From Candidatus Gastranaerophilales bacterium (lineage in GTDB: Bacteria; Cyanobacteriota; Vampirovibrionia; Gastranaerophilales; Gastranaerophilaceae): DNA of 43,676 nucleotides. The stretch spans positions 1 through 43,676 of the forward strand of contig CALVEA010000019.1 in NCBI GenBank assembly GCA_944326455.1. Reading direction: 5' to 3'. The notes below the pieces were generated by a model. That model was given only the letters and a program-made list of their open reading frames with translations, did no database searches and was not told where the DNA came from. This document shows positions 23,506 through 33,053 of the stretch, piece by piece. Position 1 is the first letter of the stretch. The number at the start of each line of letters is the position of its first letter. A program made the position numbers and the translations under genes.

Positions 23506-26437
23506 TTAAAATAACTTTCACCATATTTACAAACTGTTTCTGGTCAAAAGCATCTTTTTGCAAATACCCCTCTATGTTAAAGTCTTTTAATTTTTTAGTA
23601 GCTTTTTCCTTATCCAGAGAACTCATTACAATTATAGGGATATCTGTATACATTTCGTCATTGCGCAAACGCTCAATAAATTCGTATCCGTCTATTTTAG
23701 GCATTGTTAAATCGGTCATAACCAAGTCATAATGATTTGTCTTGAGTCTTGCAAGAGCTTCTGAAGCATCTAAAACAGCATCAACCGTATATCCTATATT
23801 TAACAGAATATTTTTAATCATTGTTCTTGTCGTCACAGAGTCATCTACAACAAGAATTTTCTTATATGAAAGTACGTCAGGAGGCAGAAGTTTTGGCGTA
23901 TTTGCGGGTACAGCAGCTTTGTTGAAATCATGATGCAAGATATCTTGCATATTTAAAATCAAACAGAGTTCTCCGGAAGCCAGATTAGTTATTCCTGCAA
24001 TATTTCTAACTTTATACAATGGCGGAGATAATTTTTTCTGTAAAATATCCTGATCTCCAAGAAGCTTATCAACAGCCAAACCTACAACTTTATCATCAGA
24101 TTCTATAATAAGAATAGTTTCCTTATCTCCGCGAGGTTCCGGTTCCAAGCCGAGAATATCGGCAAGATAATACAGCGGAATTATTTTATTGTTATAAAGA
24201 ATTGAGCGTGCTCCATTGTTTGATTTTATCTCGTTCTGCCGCTTAAGAACAAACGTCGTTATCATTTGAATCGGGACAGCAAAAATTTGCTCCGAAACTT
24301 TAACCAAAAATACACGCAGAGTGGTTAATGTTACAGGAATCTCTATTCGAACGCAGCTTCCTTTCCCAAACTCAGATATAACTTTTACTTTCCCGTTAAG
24401 CTGAGATATTTTTGTCTTAACCACATCCAGACCAATACCGCGCCCCGAAATACTCGTAATAGAATCTCCCGTTGTAAATCCGGGCCAGAAAATAATATTC
24501 ATTATAGCTTCATCTGTCATTGAATCAATGTCATCTTGAGTTAAAAACCCTCTGGATACAGCACGGTCTTTAATCTTTTGGAGATTGAACCCCTGTCCGT
24601 CATCTACAACTTCTATTATAACCTTATTCTCATCCTGTCTCGCAGAAAGAAGTATTTTCCCAACCGGATTTTTCCCTGCCAGTATACGTTCCTCTTTTGA
24701 TTCTATACCGTGATCGATCGCATTCCTCAAAATATGAATCAACGGAGTTTTTATCTCTTCTATAATCTTTTTATCTGCGCAAGTATCTTTGCCTTCTATT
24801 ACAAAATCAATATCTTTACCTTTCTCTGCCGCAATATCTCTTACCATTCTGGAGAAAGAATTAAACACTGTAGAAATTGGCAAAACTCTGATATTTTTTA
24901 CCATTGATTCCATTTCATCAATTATGAGTCTCATTTTCATATCATCATCTTTAGAAACTCTGTAAAGTGAACTTAAGTCATAAATGGTTTTTGATATATT
25001 TTGAGTAATATCGGATAAAAGAGAAAATACCTGTTTTATAAATGCTGCAGTGTATTGCTCATCTACAGTATTGCCTTGAAGATACTTTCTGTTATAGTAT
25101 CTTAGGTAATTTGAGGTTTTCAACAAGTCTTTCTGGCAAATTTCATTTGCTTCTTTTATAGCTTCAATCTTATCCAGGCTTTTTTCCGTCTTAATCTTCA
25201 TTATAATTAATTCGCCAAGCTGATTGACAAGAAGGTCTAGCTTTTGAGCATTTACATGCAAGGTTTTAATCTCTGTCGAAGATGCGGTTTTGTTAGTAAC
25301 AGACGATTGGGTAAGATTTTTTATCTCACTAACACCTCTATCTTTTTTAAAATTAAGTTCCAGAAGCTGCTTCATAATCTCCAGCTGCTGTACTATTAAT
25401 TCTCCGTCAATACTGGCATCCGGAGAGGCGCAATATTCCAACCCGCTTCTTAGAGTCTGTATCATCTGCTCTTCCAGCTGGACTGAATTTTCTGTAATAA
25501 AATCTAATATTTCAATAATCATATTGATTATTTCAAGAATATCGCGGTCATATACATTACTTCTGAGCTGCAGGATATCTTCCTTAATTTCCTTTGCCGG
25601 CAAACAATTGCCCTGAAGTGTCTGAACTTTTTCAGCAACATCAAAAAATGTTATTTTAGAAACTTCTTTGTCAATACAAGAAGTGTTAAATTTTGCAGCT
25701 GCAGAGCTGAGGTCATTCCTCATCTCAAGAATTTCGCTTATAGTAAAAGTATTTGTGGCGTTCATTACAAAATCTATTTTGGTAAGAACATTCTGCAAAG
25801 CTGTTTTAACTTCATAGAAATTAGAATCTTTGAAGAAATCATATATATGTGCAACTTCCTCTCTCAAAATAACTATTTCTTGAGATTCTTCTTCCGGAAC
25901 AATGCTGTCAATAATTTCTGTGCAATTATTAAAAGTACGATTGATTTCCTCTTGATTAGCCTTTGGAGAAGCAGAATTTTCTTCCGGCTTTGTTAAAGAG
26001 TTTATTGGTTTACTGAGACTGCGGCTTAAACCCGAATCTGTTATTCTCTCCAGCTCTGCAACAGTAATCGGAAGTTCTTCTCCTATAATTTCTCTCTTAT
26101 TAACAACAGATTCCTTTAAATACCCGGAAACCAGCTCCAGAGCCTTTGTAATAACTGTAAAACCTTCTTTATTGAGAATTACATTATCTGATTTAACCGC
26201 ATCAAAAATATCTTCAATCTTATGAATAATCGTTTGAATATTATTAAAACCGACCATTCTGATTGCACCTTTAATACTGTGCAAATCTCTGTAAAGAGCT
26301 GAGCTGAGTTCCTTATCATCCGGGTTCTTTTCCAGGTCAATAAGATTTTCAAAAATCCGCTCCAAAATCTCTTCCGATTCCGCCTGGAAGATTGCAAGTA
26401 AGTCCGTTATATTATTATCGTTATCTTCAAAGCTCAA
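23489..26437 (-). CDS. CheA-type hybrid histidine kinase with CheW and REC domains
   Basis: A 982-residue chemosensory kinase. The N-terminal Hpt domain has the phosphorylated H53 in [13 protein letters not shown]. Residues about 90-390 are a long helical linker without a recognised P2. The dimerisation helices begin near [19 protein letters not shown]. The ATPase has [20 protein letters not shown] and [14 protein letters not shown], followed by a CheW-like domain. The C-terminus is a receiver with the acceptor aspartate in [15 protein letters not shown]. It starts with TTG, set by AAGGA 8 nt upstream within the end of the receptor gene. The fused receiver is typical of cyanobacterial and myxobacterial systems and may act as phosphate sink. 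Confidence 0.9.
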   Translation of the reverse strand: MSFEDNDNNITDLLAIFQAESEEILERIFENLIDLEKNPDDKELSSALYRDLHSIKGAIRMVGFNNIQTIIHKIEDIFDAVKSDNVILNKEGFTVITKALELVSGYLKESVVNKREIIGEELPITVAELERITDSGLSRSLSKPINSLTKPEENSASPKANQEEINRTFNNCTEIIDSIVPEEESQEIVILREEVAHIYDFFKDSNFYEVKTALQNVLTKIDFVMNATNTFTISEILEMRNDLSSAAAKFNTSCIDKEVSKITFFDVAEKVQTLQGNCLPAKEIKEDILQLRSNVYDRDILEIINMIIEILDFITENSVQLEEQMIQTLRSGLEYCASPDASIDGELIVQQLEIMKQLLELNFKKDRGVSEIKNLTQSSVTNKTASSTEIKTLHVNAQKLDLLVNQLGELIIMKIKTEKSLDKIEAIKEANEICQKDLLKTSNYLRYYNRKYLQGNTVDEQYTAAFIKQVFSLLSDITQNISKTIYDLSSLYRVSKDDDMKMRLIIDEMESMVKNIRVLPISTVFNSFSRMVRDIAAEKGKDIDFVIEGKDTCADKKIIEEIKTPLIHILRNAIDHGIESKEERILAGKNPVGKILLSARQDENKVIIEVVDDGQGFNLQKIKDRAVSRGFLTQDDIDSMTDEAIMNIIFWPGFTTGDSITSISGRGIGLDVVKTKISQLNGKVKVISEFGKGSCVRIEIPVTLTTLRVFLVKVSEQIFAVPIQMITTFVLKRQNEIKSNNGARSILYNNKIIPLYYLADILGLEPEPRGDKETILIIESDDKVVGLAVDKLLGDQDILQKKLSPPLYKVRNIAGITNLASGELCLILNMQDILHHDFNKAAVPANTPKLLPPDVLSYKKILVVDDSVTTRTMIKNILLNIGYTVDAVLDASEALARLKTNHYDLVMTDLTMPKIDGYEFIERLRNDEMYTDIPIIVMSSLDKEKATKKLKDFNIEGYLQKDAFDQKQFVNMVKVILTKYHN

Positions 26438-26442
26438 TTAAG

Positions 26443-27489
26443 CTATCCTTCTGTTGCAGAGTATTTTATGTCATTTGAAAGGCTTGTAAGTTTTGCAAGC
26501 TTTTTAGAATTTGATGACAAAGTATGTACAAGATTTTCAGAAAGGGTCTTATTATCTTCTTCTATATTCATCAATTTTTCAATAATATCTTTTTGTTTTT
26601 CAGCATTCTGGTTCAAACTTTCCATAGACTCTAAAACACTGCCGACAAGAGTTAACAAGGTTTCAGAATTTGCAGCTACAAAATTAATATCCTTAACTAC
26701 AGACTCAAGCTCTTTTGAACCTTCTTCCGTAGCCATAACCGTAGAATTTGTTGTTTGTTGTATATTGCCTGCCAGCGAAGTTATCTTTGTTATTGCTTGT
26801 TTTGATTCATCTGCAAGTTTCCTGATTTCGCCTGCAACAACCGCAAACCCTTTTCCATGTTCACCGGCTCTTGCAGCTTCTACTGCAGCATTTAGAGCAA
26901 GCATGTTTGTCTGTTCAGCTATATCGTCTACAACACTTATTGTACTGCCTATTTGCTGAGAATGTTCTGATAGCTCAAGAATCAACTCTGCAATCATTTG
27001 TATTTTTTGTCTTAAGACCAAAACCTTTTCGGTATTTGCGGAAATAGCCTCATGCTCCTTTTGAGAATAGGAGATAGACTGCCCAACCTGTTTTTCCGTA
27101 TCTTTTGAAGTTGAAGATACTGCAGCTGCTATTTCTTTAAGTTTTTCTGTTAGATTTGAAGAGTTCCTGTGATTGGAAGATAAATTTTCCAAGGCTTTTT
27201 TCTGCTCGCTTATAATATTAATCATCTCTCCCGCTGTCTCTTCCAGAGCCTCTGACTGCATTGTAAGCGATGTTTTTATTGCATTTGATATCCAATGCTT
27301 TGTAATTAAATAAGCAGGCAGATAAATAAGAATTATCACCACTAAATATGGGAAAAAATGAGGCAGCGGAATATAATTTCTGACTGCAAAAGCATTAAAT
27401 ATAACACAACTCAAGATAAAAACAGTTATATCTATACCGCATTTTATATTAAATCTCTGTTTTAAACTAAATTTCCAATCTCCACTCAC
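26443..27489 (-). CDS. Methyl-accepting chemotaxis-type receptor without sensor domain
   Basis: A 348-residue chemoreceptor. Two membrane helices near residues 17-36 and 43-62 are separated by a few residues only, so there is no periplasmic sensor domain, and no HAMP domain is evident. The cytoplasmic coiled coil has the canonical hairpin tip [20 protein letters not shown] followed by [17 protein letters not shown], the CheA/CheW contact site. No C-terminal CheR-docking pentapeptide is present. It starts with GTG behind GGAGAG. Its stop is 5 nt before the kinase start. Signals would have to be sensed in the membrane or cytoplasm, or through partners. Confidence 0.85.
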   Translation of the reverse strand: MSGDWKFSLKQRFNIKCGIDITVFILSCVIFNAFAVRNYIPLPHFFPYLVVIILIYLPAYLITKHWISNAIKTSLTMQSEALEETAGEMINIISEQKKALENLSSNHRNSSNLTEKLKEIAAAVSSTSKDTEKQVGQSISYSQKEHEAISANTEKVLVLRQKIQMIAELILELSEHSQQIGSTISVVDDIAEQTNMLALNAAVEAARAGEHGKGFAVVAGEIRKLADESKQAITKITSLAGNIQQTTNSTVMATEEGSKELESVVKDINFVAANSETLLTLVGSVLESMESLNQNAEKQKDIIEKLMNIEEDNKTLSENLVHTLSSNSKKLAKLTSLSNDIKYSATEG

Positions 27490-27525
27490 TTTATCTCTCC
27501 TATAGTTTTTTTTAAGTATTTATTA

Positions 27526-27542
27526 TATAATCATTTTATAAT
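27526..27542 (+). promoter_or_regulatory. candidate -10 boxes of the GGDEF gene
   Basis: TATAAT occurs at 27526-27531 and 27537-27542 in the spacer between the divergent receptor and cyclase genes. No matching -35 box is clear. Confidence 0.35.
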
Positions 27543-27573
27543 AAATCTAACAAAATTGGAATATACGAATATT

Positions 27574-29028
27574 ATGGCATCTAAGATTTTACTGGTAGAA
27601 GACAGCGAAACACAACTCAAATTTTTACAAGAGGGGCTTGCTCAAAACGGTTTTGAAGTAGAAACCGCCATGAATGGTGCAGAAGCTTATAAAAAAGTGT
27701 ACTCCTTCCTGCCCGATATAATAGTTTCAGATATAATGATGCCTGTCATTGACGGATATCAGCTTTGCCGAATGATTAAGAATGTGGATGAAACAAAAAA
27801 AATTCCTATTATTCTTTTGACTGTTCTTGATAAAAAAATCGACGGATTCTGGGGCAAAAAAGCAGGAGCACAGTTGTTTTTGTCTAAGTCAATTGATTTA
27901 AAAGAACTTATTGATAATATTAACTCAACTATAAGAAGATATCCGGTCTCAGAAGAATATAAACAGACTCTCGCCTCCAGTGCAGATTCCGATGACTCAG
28001 CACAGTTAAGATTGAACAACATCTTGAATGATTTGTTGATGAAATCAGTATTCTCAAACGAATTCAGGAATTTAAGCGACTTTTTAAACTACGAAAGAGT
28101 TCTCGTTGAAAAATTGTTTTCACTGCTAAGTTCATTTGTAGAATACAACGCCGCCGGAGTTTATTTTGCTTCACCTGACGATTATTCAGAAAATATTCTT
28201 TATCTTGATACTCTGGGACGAAATCTTTCTAAAAACCTGCTTTCTGACATAAGTTACGACTTTTTCAGAAAAATGGAAGAGCACAAAGTCATTAATGATT
28301 CGAAATTTGAAGTTGTAAGAATGCTCCTGGGAAAAGAAGTTGATTTTCAGTTTGGAGACTTTACTTCAAAAATCATTATTCCAATGATTTTTGATAAGAA
28401 ACTCATCGGAGGAATTTGTTTTTATACAAGGCAAGATATTGACTACTCCTCATTCAGATTCTTTGACATAATGATTAGCGAGTTGCTGACCATCTTTAAG
28501 ATGAAGTATCAATATACAGAAAAAGAATTTATGTCCGTACTTGACGGCTTGACCGGTTTATATAACAGAAGACAGTTCGAAATCGGTCTGGAACAAGAAC
28601 ATAACAGAACCAAACGTCATCCGTCTGATTTTTCTTTGGCATTACTTGATATTGACTTTTTCAAACGGGTTAATGATACTTACGGGCACCAATACGGAGA
28701 TTATGTACTAAAAACCATAGCGGAACTTATGAAAAAATCTTTCCGAAAGACAGATTTGCTTTACCGTTACGGAGGAGAAGAACTGGTAATAATCATGCCG
28801 GAAACAAATATTGAAGGCGCAATTATACCGGTCCAGAGATTAAGAAGAATGATTGAAGACTATGATTTCAACTACAACGGAATAAGAGCAAAAGTTACCG
28901 TAAGCATAGGACTCACGATGAATTATCAAAATTTCGCAACACCTGCAGATATAATTAAATCTGCGGATGAAGCTTTGTACAAAGCTAAAGAAAGCGGAAG
29001 AAATAAAGTGATTTTATATGAACAATAA
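27574..29028 (+). CDS. Response regulator diguanylate cyclase (REC-GAF-like-GGDEF)
   Basis: A 484-residue output protein that makes c-di-GMP from two GTP. The receiver (1-120) has acidic E9/D10, acceptor D53 in DIIVSDIMMP, T83 and K105. Residues about 150-320 look like a GAF domain. The GGDEF domain begins at LDGLTGLYNRRQFE and has the active-site variant GGEEL (400-404), which keeps the required acidic residues. An inhibitory site R391-x-x-D394 lies exactly five residues before it. The start at 27574 is ATG; a TTG at 27556 would add six residues. It lies divergent to the receptor-kinase pair and is their likely phosphorylation target. Confidence 0.9.
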   Translation: MASKILLVEDSETQLKFLQEGLAQNGFEVETAMNGAEAYKKVYSFLPDIIVSDIMMPVIDGYQLCRMIKNVDETKKIPIILLTVLDKKIDGFWGKKAGAQLFLSKSIDLKELIDNINSTIRRYPVSEEYKQTLASSADSDDSAQLRLNNILNDLLMKSVFSNEFRNLSDFLNYERVLVEKLFSLLSSFVEYNAAGVYFASPDDYSENILYLDTLGRNLSKNLLSDISYDFFRKMEEHKVINDSKFEVVRMLLGKEVDFQFGDFTSKIIIPMIFDKKLIGGICFYTRQDIDYSSFRFFDIMISELLTIFKMKYQYTEKEFMSVLDGLTGLYNRRQFEIGLEQEHNRTKRHPSDFSLALLDIDFFKRVNDTYGHQYGDYVLKTIAELMKKSFRKTDLLYRYGGEELVIIMPETNIEGAIIPVQRLRRMIEDYDFNYNGIRAKVTVSIGLTMNYQNFATPADIIKSADEALYKAKESGRNKVILYEQ

Positions 29029-30022
29029 TTACATAGAACAAAAGAAAAAGTCTTTCCTGTGTTTTCTGGCAGGCGGAGTAAAATACGCAATTAATACCGA
29101 TAATGTACTGGAAATAATGAAACTTCCGGCTCTTGATTATCCGCAAAAACTCCCTAACAGTATTGTAGGTCTTTTAAAATATAACAACTTTGTAATAAAC
29201 ATTATTGATATACGTTTTTATCTGGATATTGATGTTGAACCTTATAATATCAACAATGAACTTTTAATTGTTAAAACGGATGAAGTTATTTTCGGAATTG
29301 TTGCAGACAAAGTCACCGGACTATCTTCCTTTGACAGTGCGAATATTGACCCAATGCCGTTTATAGACAAAAGAATGATAATAGATTCCCTTTACAAGCA
29401 TAATAATGAGACCATTTTCACAATAAATATTTACTCTATAGGGAACCTTTTAAAGCAGCACGAAGCTGACTTTACAGATGTCGATATACATTCTCTGTTT
29501 CCGAGTGATGAATACTCGCTCACAATTATGAGAGAAAGAACTGCGATGCTCACTGAAAAATCAGCACTTCGGCTTGAGTCCAGCGAGCTGCATGCTCAAA
29601 ATAAATACATTTCATTTAATCTTAATGATGATTATTATTGTATTTCATTAGATTATGTCAAAGAAGTTTTGAAAGACAGTACAATCACAAGAGTTCCGGG
29701 CACCCCTGTTTTTATTGAGGGAATTATGAACCTCCGGGGAGATTATATTACAGTAATAAATCTTAAAAAATTTTTAGATATTACAGATACAACGCAGCCG
29801 GAAAATGATAAAAAACCCGTTATTATTATTGAATGTAATGATTTAAAACTCGGATTGCTGACCGACAGAATCAACGAGCTGTTTGAATTTCAGGAAAGTA
29901 AAGTAGACGAAATTTCAGACAGTTATTATGCCAGCGAGTTTGTTTGCAAGAAAACACTTTACACACTTTTGAATATGGATAAAATATCTTCAGATAAGAG
30001 AATTATTGTAACAGAAATTTAA
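29018..30022 (+). CDS. Tandem CheW-domain adaptor
   Basis: A 334-residue protein of two CheW domains joined by a helical linker. Domain 1 (about 10-150) has FLAGGVKYAINTDNVLEIMK and GLLKYNNFVINIIDIRFYLD. Domain 2 (about 190-330) has YISFNLNDDYYCISLDYVKEV and FIEGIMNLRGDYITVINLKKF, closer to consensus. CheW couples receptors to CheA; a double version could bridge receptor and kinase rings. Its start overlaps the cyclase gene by 11 nt, so they are co-translated. Confidence 0.85.
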   Translation: MNNNYIEQKKKSFLCFLAGGVKYAINTDNVLEIMKLPALDYPQKLPNSIVGLLKYNNFVINIIDIRFYLDIDVEPYNINNELLIVKTDEVIFGIVADKVTGLSSFDSANIDPMPFIDKRMIIDSLYKHNNETIFTINIYSIGNLLKQHEADFTDVDIHSLFPSDEYSLTIMRERTAMLTEKSALRLESSELHAQNKYISFNLNDDYYCISLDYVKEVLKDSTITRVPGTPVFIEGIMNLRGDYITVINLKKFLDITDTTQPENDKKPVIIIECNDLKLGLLTDRINELFEFQESKVDEISDSYYASEFVCKKTLYTLLNMDKISSDKRIIVTEI

Positions 30023-30077
30023 CATGATACAAAATGATGAATTTTTGTTTACATGTATATATTCTTTTTCAACATTA

Positions 30078-30086
30078 TGCTAAAAT
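30078..30086 (+). promoter_or_regulatory. extended -10 box before the AMIN-domain gene
   Basis: TGCTAAAAT ends 6 nt before the ATG at 30093 and no ribosome binding site is present, predicting a leaderless transcript. The same nonamer precedes the gene at 17110. Confidence 0.5.
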
Positions 30087-30092
30087 AAGAGT

Positions 30093-33053
30093 ATGAAGCA
30101 GTTTAAGAAGAGAACAATTGCACTGGTACTGGCAAGTGTGATAACCGTCGCCGGGGCTTTTGGGGCAGAAAGATATAAAAACAGCCTGATGGGAATCAGT
30201 TTTCAAAACAAAGCTGATGGTCAGGTTAATATGACTATTCAAACCCAAAAAGAATATACCGGAAATGTTTCTCTTATAAAAAGAGCTCCCGGAATGTACA
30301 TCATGATGCTGCCGGAAGTTAACAGCCTGGCACCTACCCCTGATTTAAAAGACGTTGCTCAAAATATTGACAGTATTGAAATCCGTACTATGCCTTATAC
30401 AACCAGCGGAAACGGATACACAAGAATTACCGTGAAAACATCTGATACTACGGTTTTATCGGCTGATAAAACGCTATATGTTTCCTCCGAAGAGCAAGCT
30501 GCGCTGCCTGCCCCTCCTCCTGAAGAAAATCCGCCTGAAATTGAACAAGAACAGCCGGAAGCTTCTGTAGAAGCTGAACAGCCGCAGCCGGAAAAGAATC
30601 AAGAAAGGACAAGAGTTTCACGGCATGCTCAGGAAGAAATAAAACCTGATTATTCAGAGTCGGAAAATGTTTCAGATTCCACAAATATAGAGCAATCCGC
30701 AGAAGAACCACTTCCTGAAACTGCTAATTCTACGGTTACAACTGCTACTGCGCCAAATCCCGAGGACACAGATTCCCAAAATCCAACAGAAACATTTATG
30801 CTTGTGCTCGGTTTTCTGTTTATAATTGCTGCTTCAATATATTTCTTTATAAAAGCAAAAAATAAGTTGGCAGAGATTGCCGGAGAACAAGTTGTCATTG
30901 ATGTTGACGATTCGGATGAAACAAAGAAGAAAGAAAAAAAGAAAGAAAAACCGAAAACTTCTGCTGCAATAAAAATTAAAAAAGCTAAGAATACTATAAA
31001 ACAACCGGACAGCACTTACAAAAACCCGGTAACTATGCCGAAGAACAGTGAGTATACTCCATCCGTAAGTATGGAAGAACATCGGGAAGAAGAACAGGAA
31101 GAAATTAATGTAGTAGACTTAGACCAGCTTTATCAAGAAAAGACAGTGTCAAGCACCGAGCCTGCTGAAACACCGGAACTATCAGAAGATGATGAAGAAA
31201 ACCAGGCGTTAGAAGACTTCCTAAGCGGTTTTTCATTTGATGAAGATGCTTTTGTACAACAGGAAGAGGAAACTGTTGAAGAAGAAGCCTCTGGTTACGA
31301 TGAAGAATACTATGAAAAAACCATTAACAACGACAGCCTGGTATTCAATAAAGACGATACAGACAAGGTTAATTTGCTGCTCAACACAGAGATTCAGGAT
31401 TCAACCTTACGAAATATTGAAGAATTTGCAGAATCTGGCACGGCTAAAAAGATTCCTACCAAACAAGAAATTCTTGAAGATTTAGTAACAACTTATGCTG
31501 TTTCACAAAACATAACATTTACACCGGAAGATGTTGAAGCTCTCAACAAGCTTATAAACGTTGAGATTGACCCTGATTTTATAACCGATCTTAAGACAAA
31601 TCCTGAGCGTGCAAGAGAAATGCAAGCCGAAATGGAAAAACAAAAAGATAAACCGCACAAAACATCCGAAATTTTAACGCTAAATGTTAAAGACATGCTG
31701 CCGGACCTTTCGGAAGCATTAAGGAAACAGGGCGGAAGAAAGATAGAATCAGAAGTGAGACCTACAACTGTTTATTACAGCGAAGGGTATGATTTTGCTA
31801 CTCTTTCCCTCAATGATGCTTTGCCGGATTTATCTAAAGAACTTAACAACGCAGAAGCGTATAAATTTAAACCTTCTGATGAAATCCAATATGCAGACAC
31901 AAGCTATCAAGTCCAAAAATTAGATATTTCAAACCAGATACCAAATCTTGCGGACATGCTGAAAAATCCTGAAAAATATGAAACTCCAAAACCGGAGCCT
32001 GTTGTTGTTGATGAAGAAGTCCTTCTCAAAAACATCAGTAATGTAACCTTCAAACCGTTCTATGATGGAAGCAGAAATTTTGAAGTGCTTAATGAGTTTG
32101 ATGACTCAAAAGCTCCGAGTATTTCTGATGTACAGAAAGAATTTAGCCAATTTGAAAACTTCGAAATCGCTAATCAGGATGAATACTACAACGGAGCACA
32201 AAATGATTATGATGACTTTGAAGCCTTTTACAGAAATGATTTTGTAGATTTGGATAAACAGTACGCAGCAGATAAGGCTGCCGGAAAACCAAAAGAAAAA
32301 AGTCTTTTTGAAACAGAGTTTCAACATGATATAAATGATTCCGTCTCTGAAACCCAGCCAACTCAAGAAACTTCTGAAACTGAAACACAAGAAGCAGAAA
32401 AAGTTGAAATAGATTTGAATCAAGAAAACAATACTATTGAGGCTGAACAAGAACAGAATCATGCATTGGATAATTCAGACTCGCTCCTTGAAGAAATTGC
32501 AATAAGCGACGAAGAACCGACAAAAGAAGAGGCTGCAAAAACAGCTGAAGCAGTATCTAAACCTGTAAAACAAGAGAAAAAAACTGAAATAACCAAAAAA
32601 CAACCTGAATCAGCAAAACCTGCCCAAACAAGTTTGTCTGAAGAATTGCAGAAAAGAATCGCACAGAGCAGAGAAGACAGAATAGCAAGAAAAGCCAGGA
32701 TTATGCTCAAAAAACAGGAAATAATTTCTTCTTTAAACAATAAAGTTGAAGAACCTAAAGTCACCTGTACATTTAACAATGAAACTTACAATATCCTAAG
32801 TTCGGTTAATTTTGGCGAGAATACCGGCTGCCATCTTGCTAAAAATAAAAACGGATATACAGTTTTCGGCTTTATCGGAGACAAAATACTAAAAATAAAA
32901 CAATATACCATCTTAAAAAGTGAAAAAATTCAGGCAAGAATAAGTGAAAAACTTGATGACGGCGGAGCAAGATATATTGTGAGAATTGGTGTTCATAAGT
33001 TTGTTGTTAATGTTTACAAAGACAAAATTGAATATGTAATGGATTTATGCTGA
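30093..33053 (+). CDS. Large AMIN-domain, single-TM acidic protein of unknown function
   Basis: A 986-residue protein I cannot assign to a named family. Residues 1-25 are a signal sequence. About 30-130 is an AMIN-like beta domain (GQVNMTIQTQKEYTGN, APGMYIMMLPEV), which in other proteins binds peptidoglycan or assembles secretins. A proline/glutamate-rich spacer follows, then one membrane helix at about 234-255, so most of the protein is cytoplasmic. That part is very acidic. It carries three repeats about 40 residues apart (NVKDMLPDLSEAL, SLNDALPDLSKEL, DISNQIPNLADML, near residues 530, 570 and 608) and two LLNTEI/LINVEI-type repeats before them. The last 100 residues look folded. The layout recalls FimV-type envelope organisers. 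It overlaps the next gene by 7 nt. Confidence 0.75.
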   Translation: MKQFKKRTIALVLASVITVAGAFGAERYKNSLMGISFQNKADGQVNMTIQTQKEYTGNVSLIKRAPGMYIMMLPEVNSLAPTPDLKDVAQNIDSIEIRTMPYTTSGNGYTRITVKTSDTTVLSADKTLYVSSEEQAALPAPPPEENPPEIEQEQPEASVEAEQPQPEKNQERTRVSRHAQEEIKPDYSESENVSDSTNIEQSAEEPLPETANSTVTTATAPNPEDTDSQNPTETFMLVLGFLFIIAASIYFFIKAKNKLAEIAGEQVVIDVDDSDETKKKEKKKEKPKTSAAIKIKKAKNTIKQPDSTYKNPVTMPKNSEYTPSVSMEEHREEEQEEINVVDLDQLYQEKTVSSTEPAETPELSEDDEENQALEDFLSGFSFDEDAFVQQEEETVEEEASGYDEEYYEKTINNDSLVFNKDDTDKVNLLLNTEIQDSTLRNIEEFAESGTAKKIPTKQEILEDLVTTYAVSQNITFTPEDVEALNKLINVEIDPDFITDLKTNPERAREMQAEMEKQKDKPHKTSEILTLNVKDMLPDLSEALRKQGGRKIESEVRPTTVYYSEGYDFATLSLNDALPDLSKELNNAEAYKFKPSDEIQYADTSYQVQKLDISNQIPNLADMLKNPEKYETPKPEPVVVDEEVLLKNISNVTFKPFYDGSRNFEVLNEFDDSKAPSISDVQKEFSQFENFEIANQDEYYNGAQNDYDDFEAFYRNDFVDLDKQYAADKAAGKPKEKSLFETEFQHDINDSVSETQPTQETSETETQEAEKVEIDLNQENNTIEAEQEQNHALDNSDSLLEEIAISDEEPTKEEAAKTAEAVSKPVKQEKKTEITKKQPESAKPAQTSLSEELQKRIAQSREDRIARKARIMLKKQEIISSLNNKVEEPKVTCTFNNETYNILSSVNFGENTGCHLAKNKNGYTVFGFIGDKILKIKQYTILKSEKIQARISEKLDDGGARYIVRIGVHKFVVNVYKDKIEYVMDLC

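Noticed and set aside
30448..32779. Minus-strand frames under the AMIN gene
   Set aside because: They are shadows of the acidic low-complexity coding sequence, with hydrophobic or serine/phenylalanine-rich products and no homology pattern.
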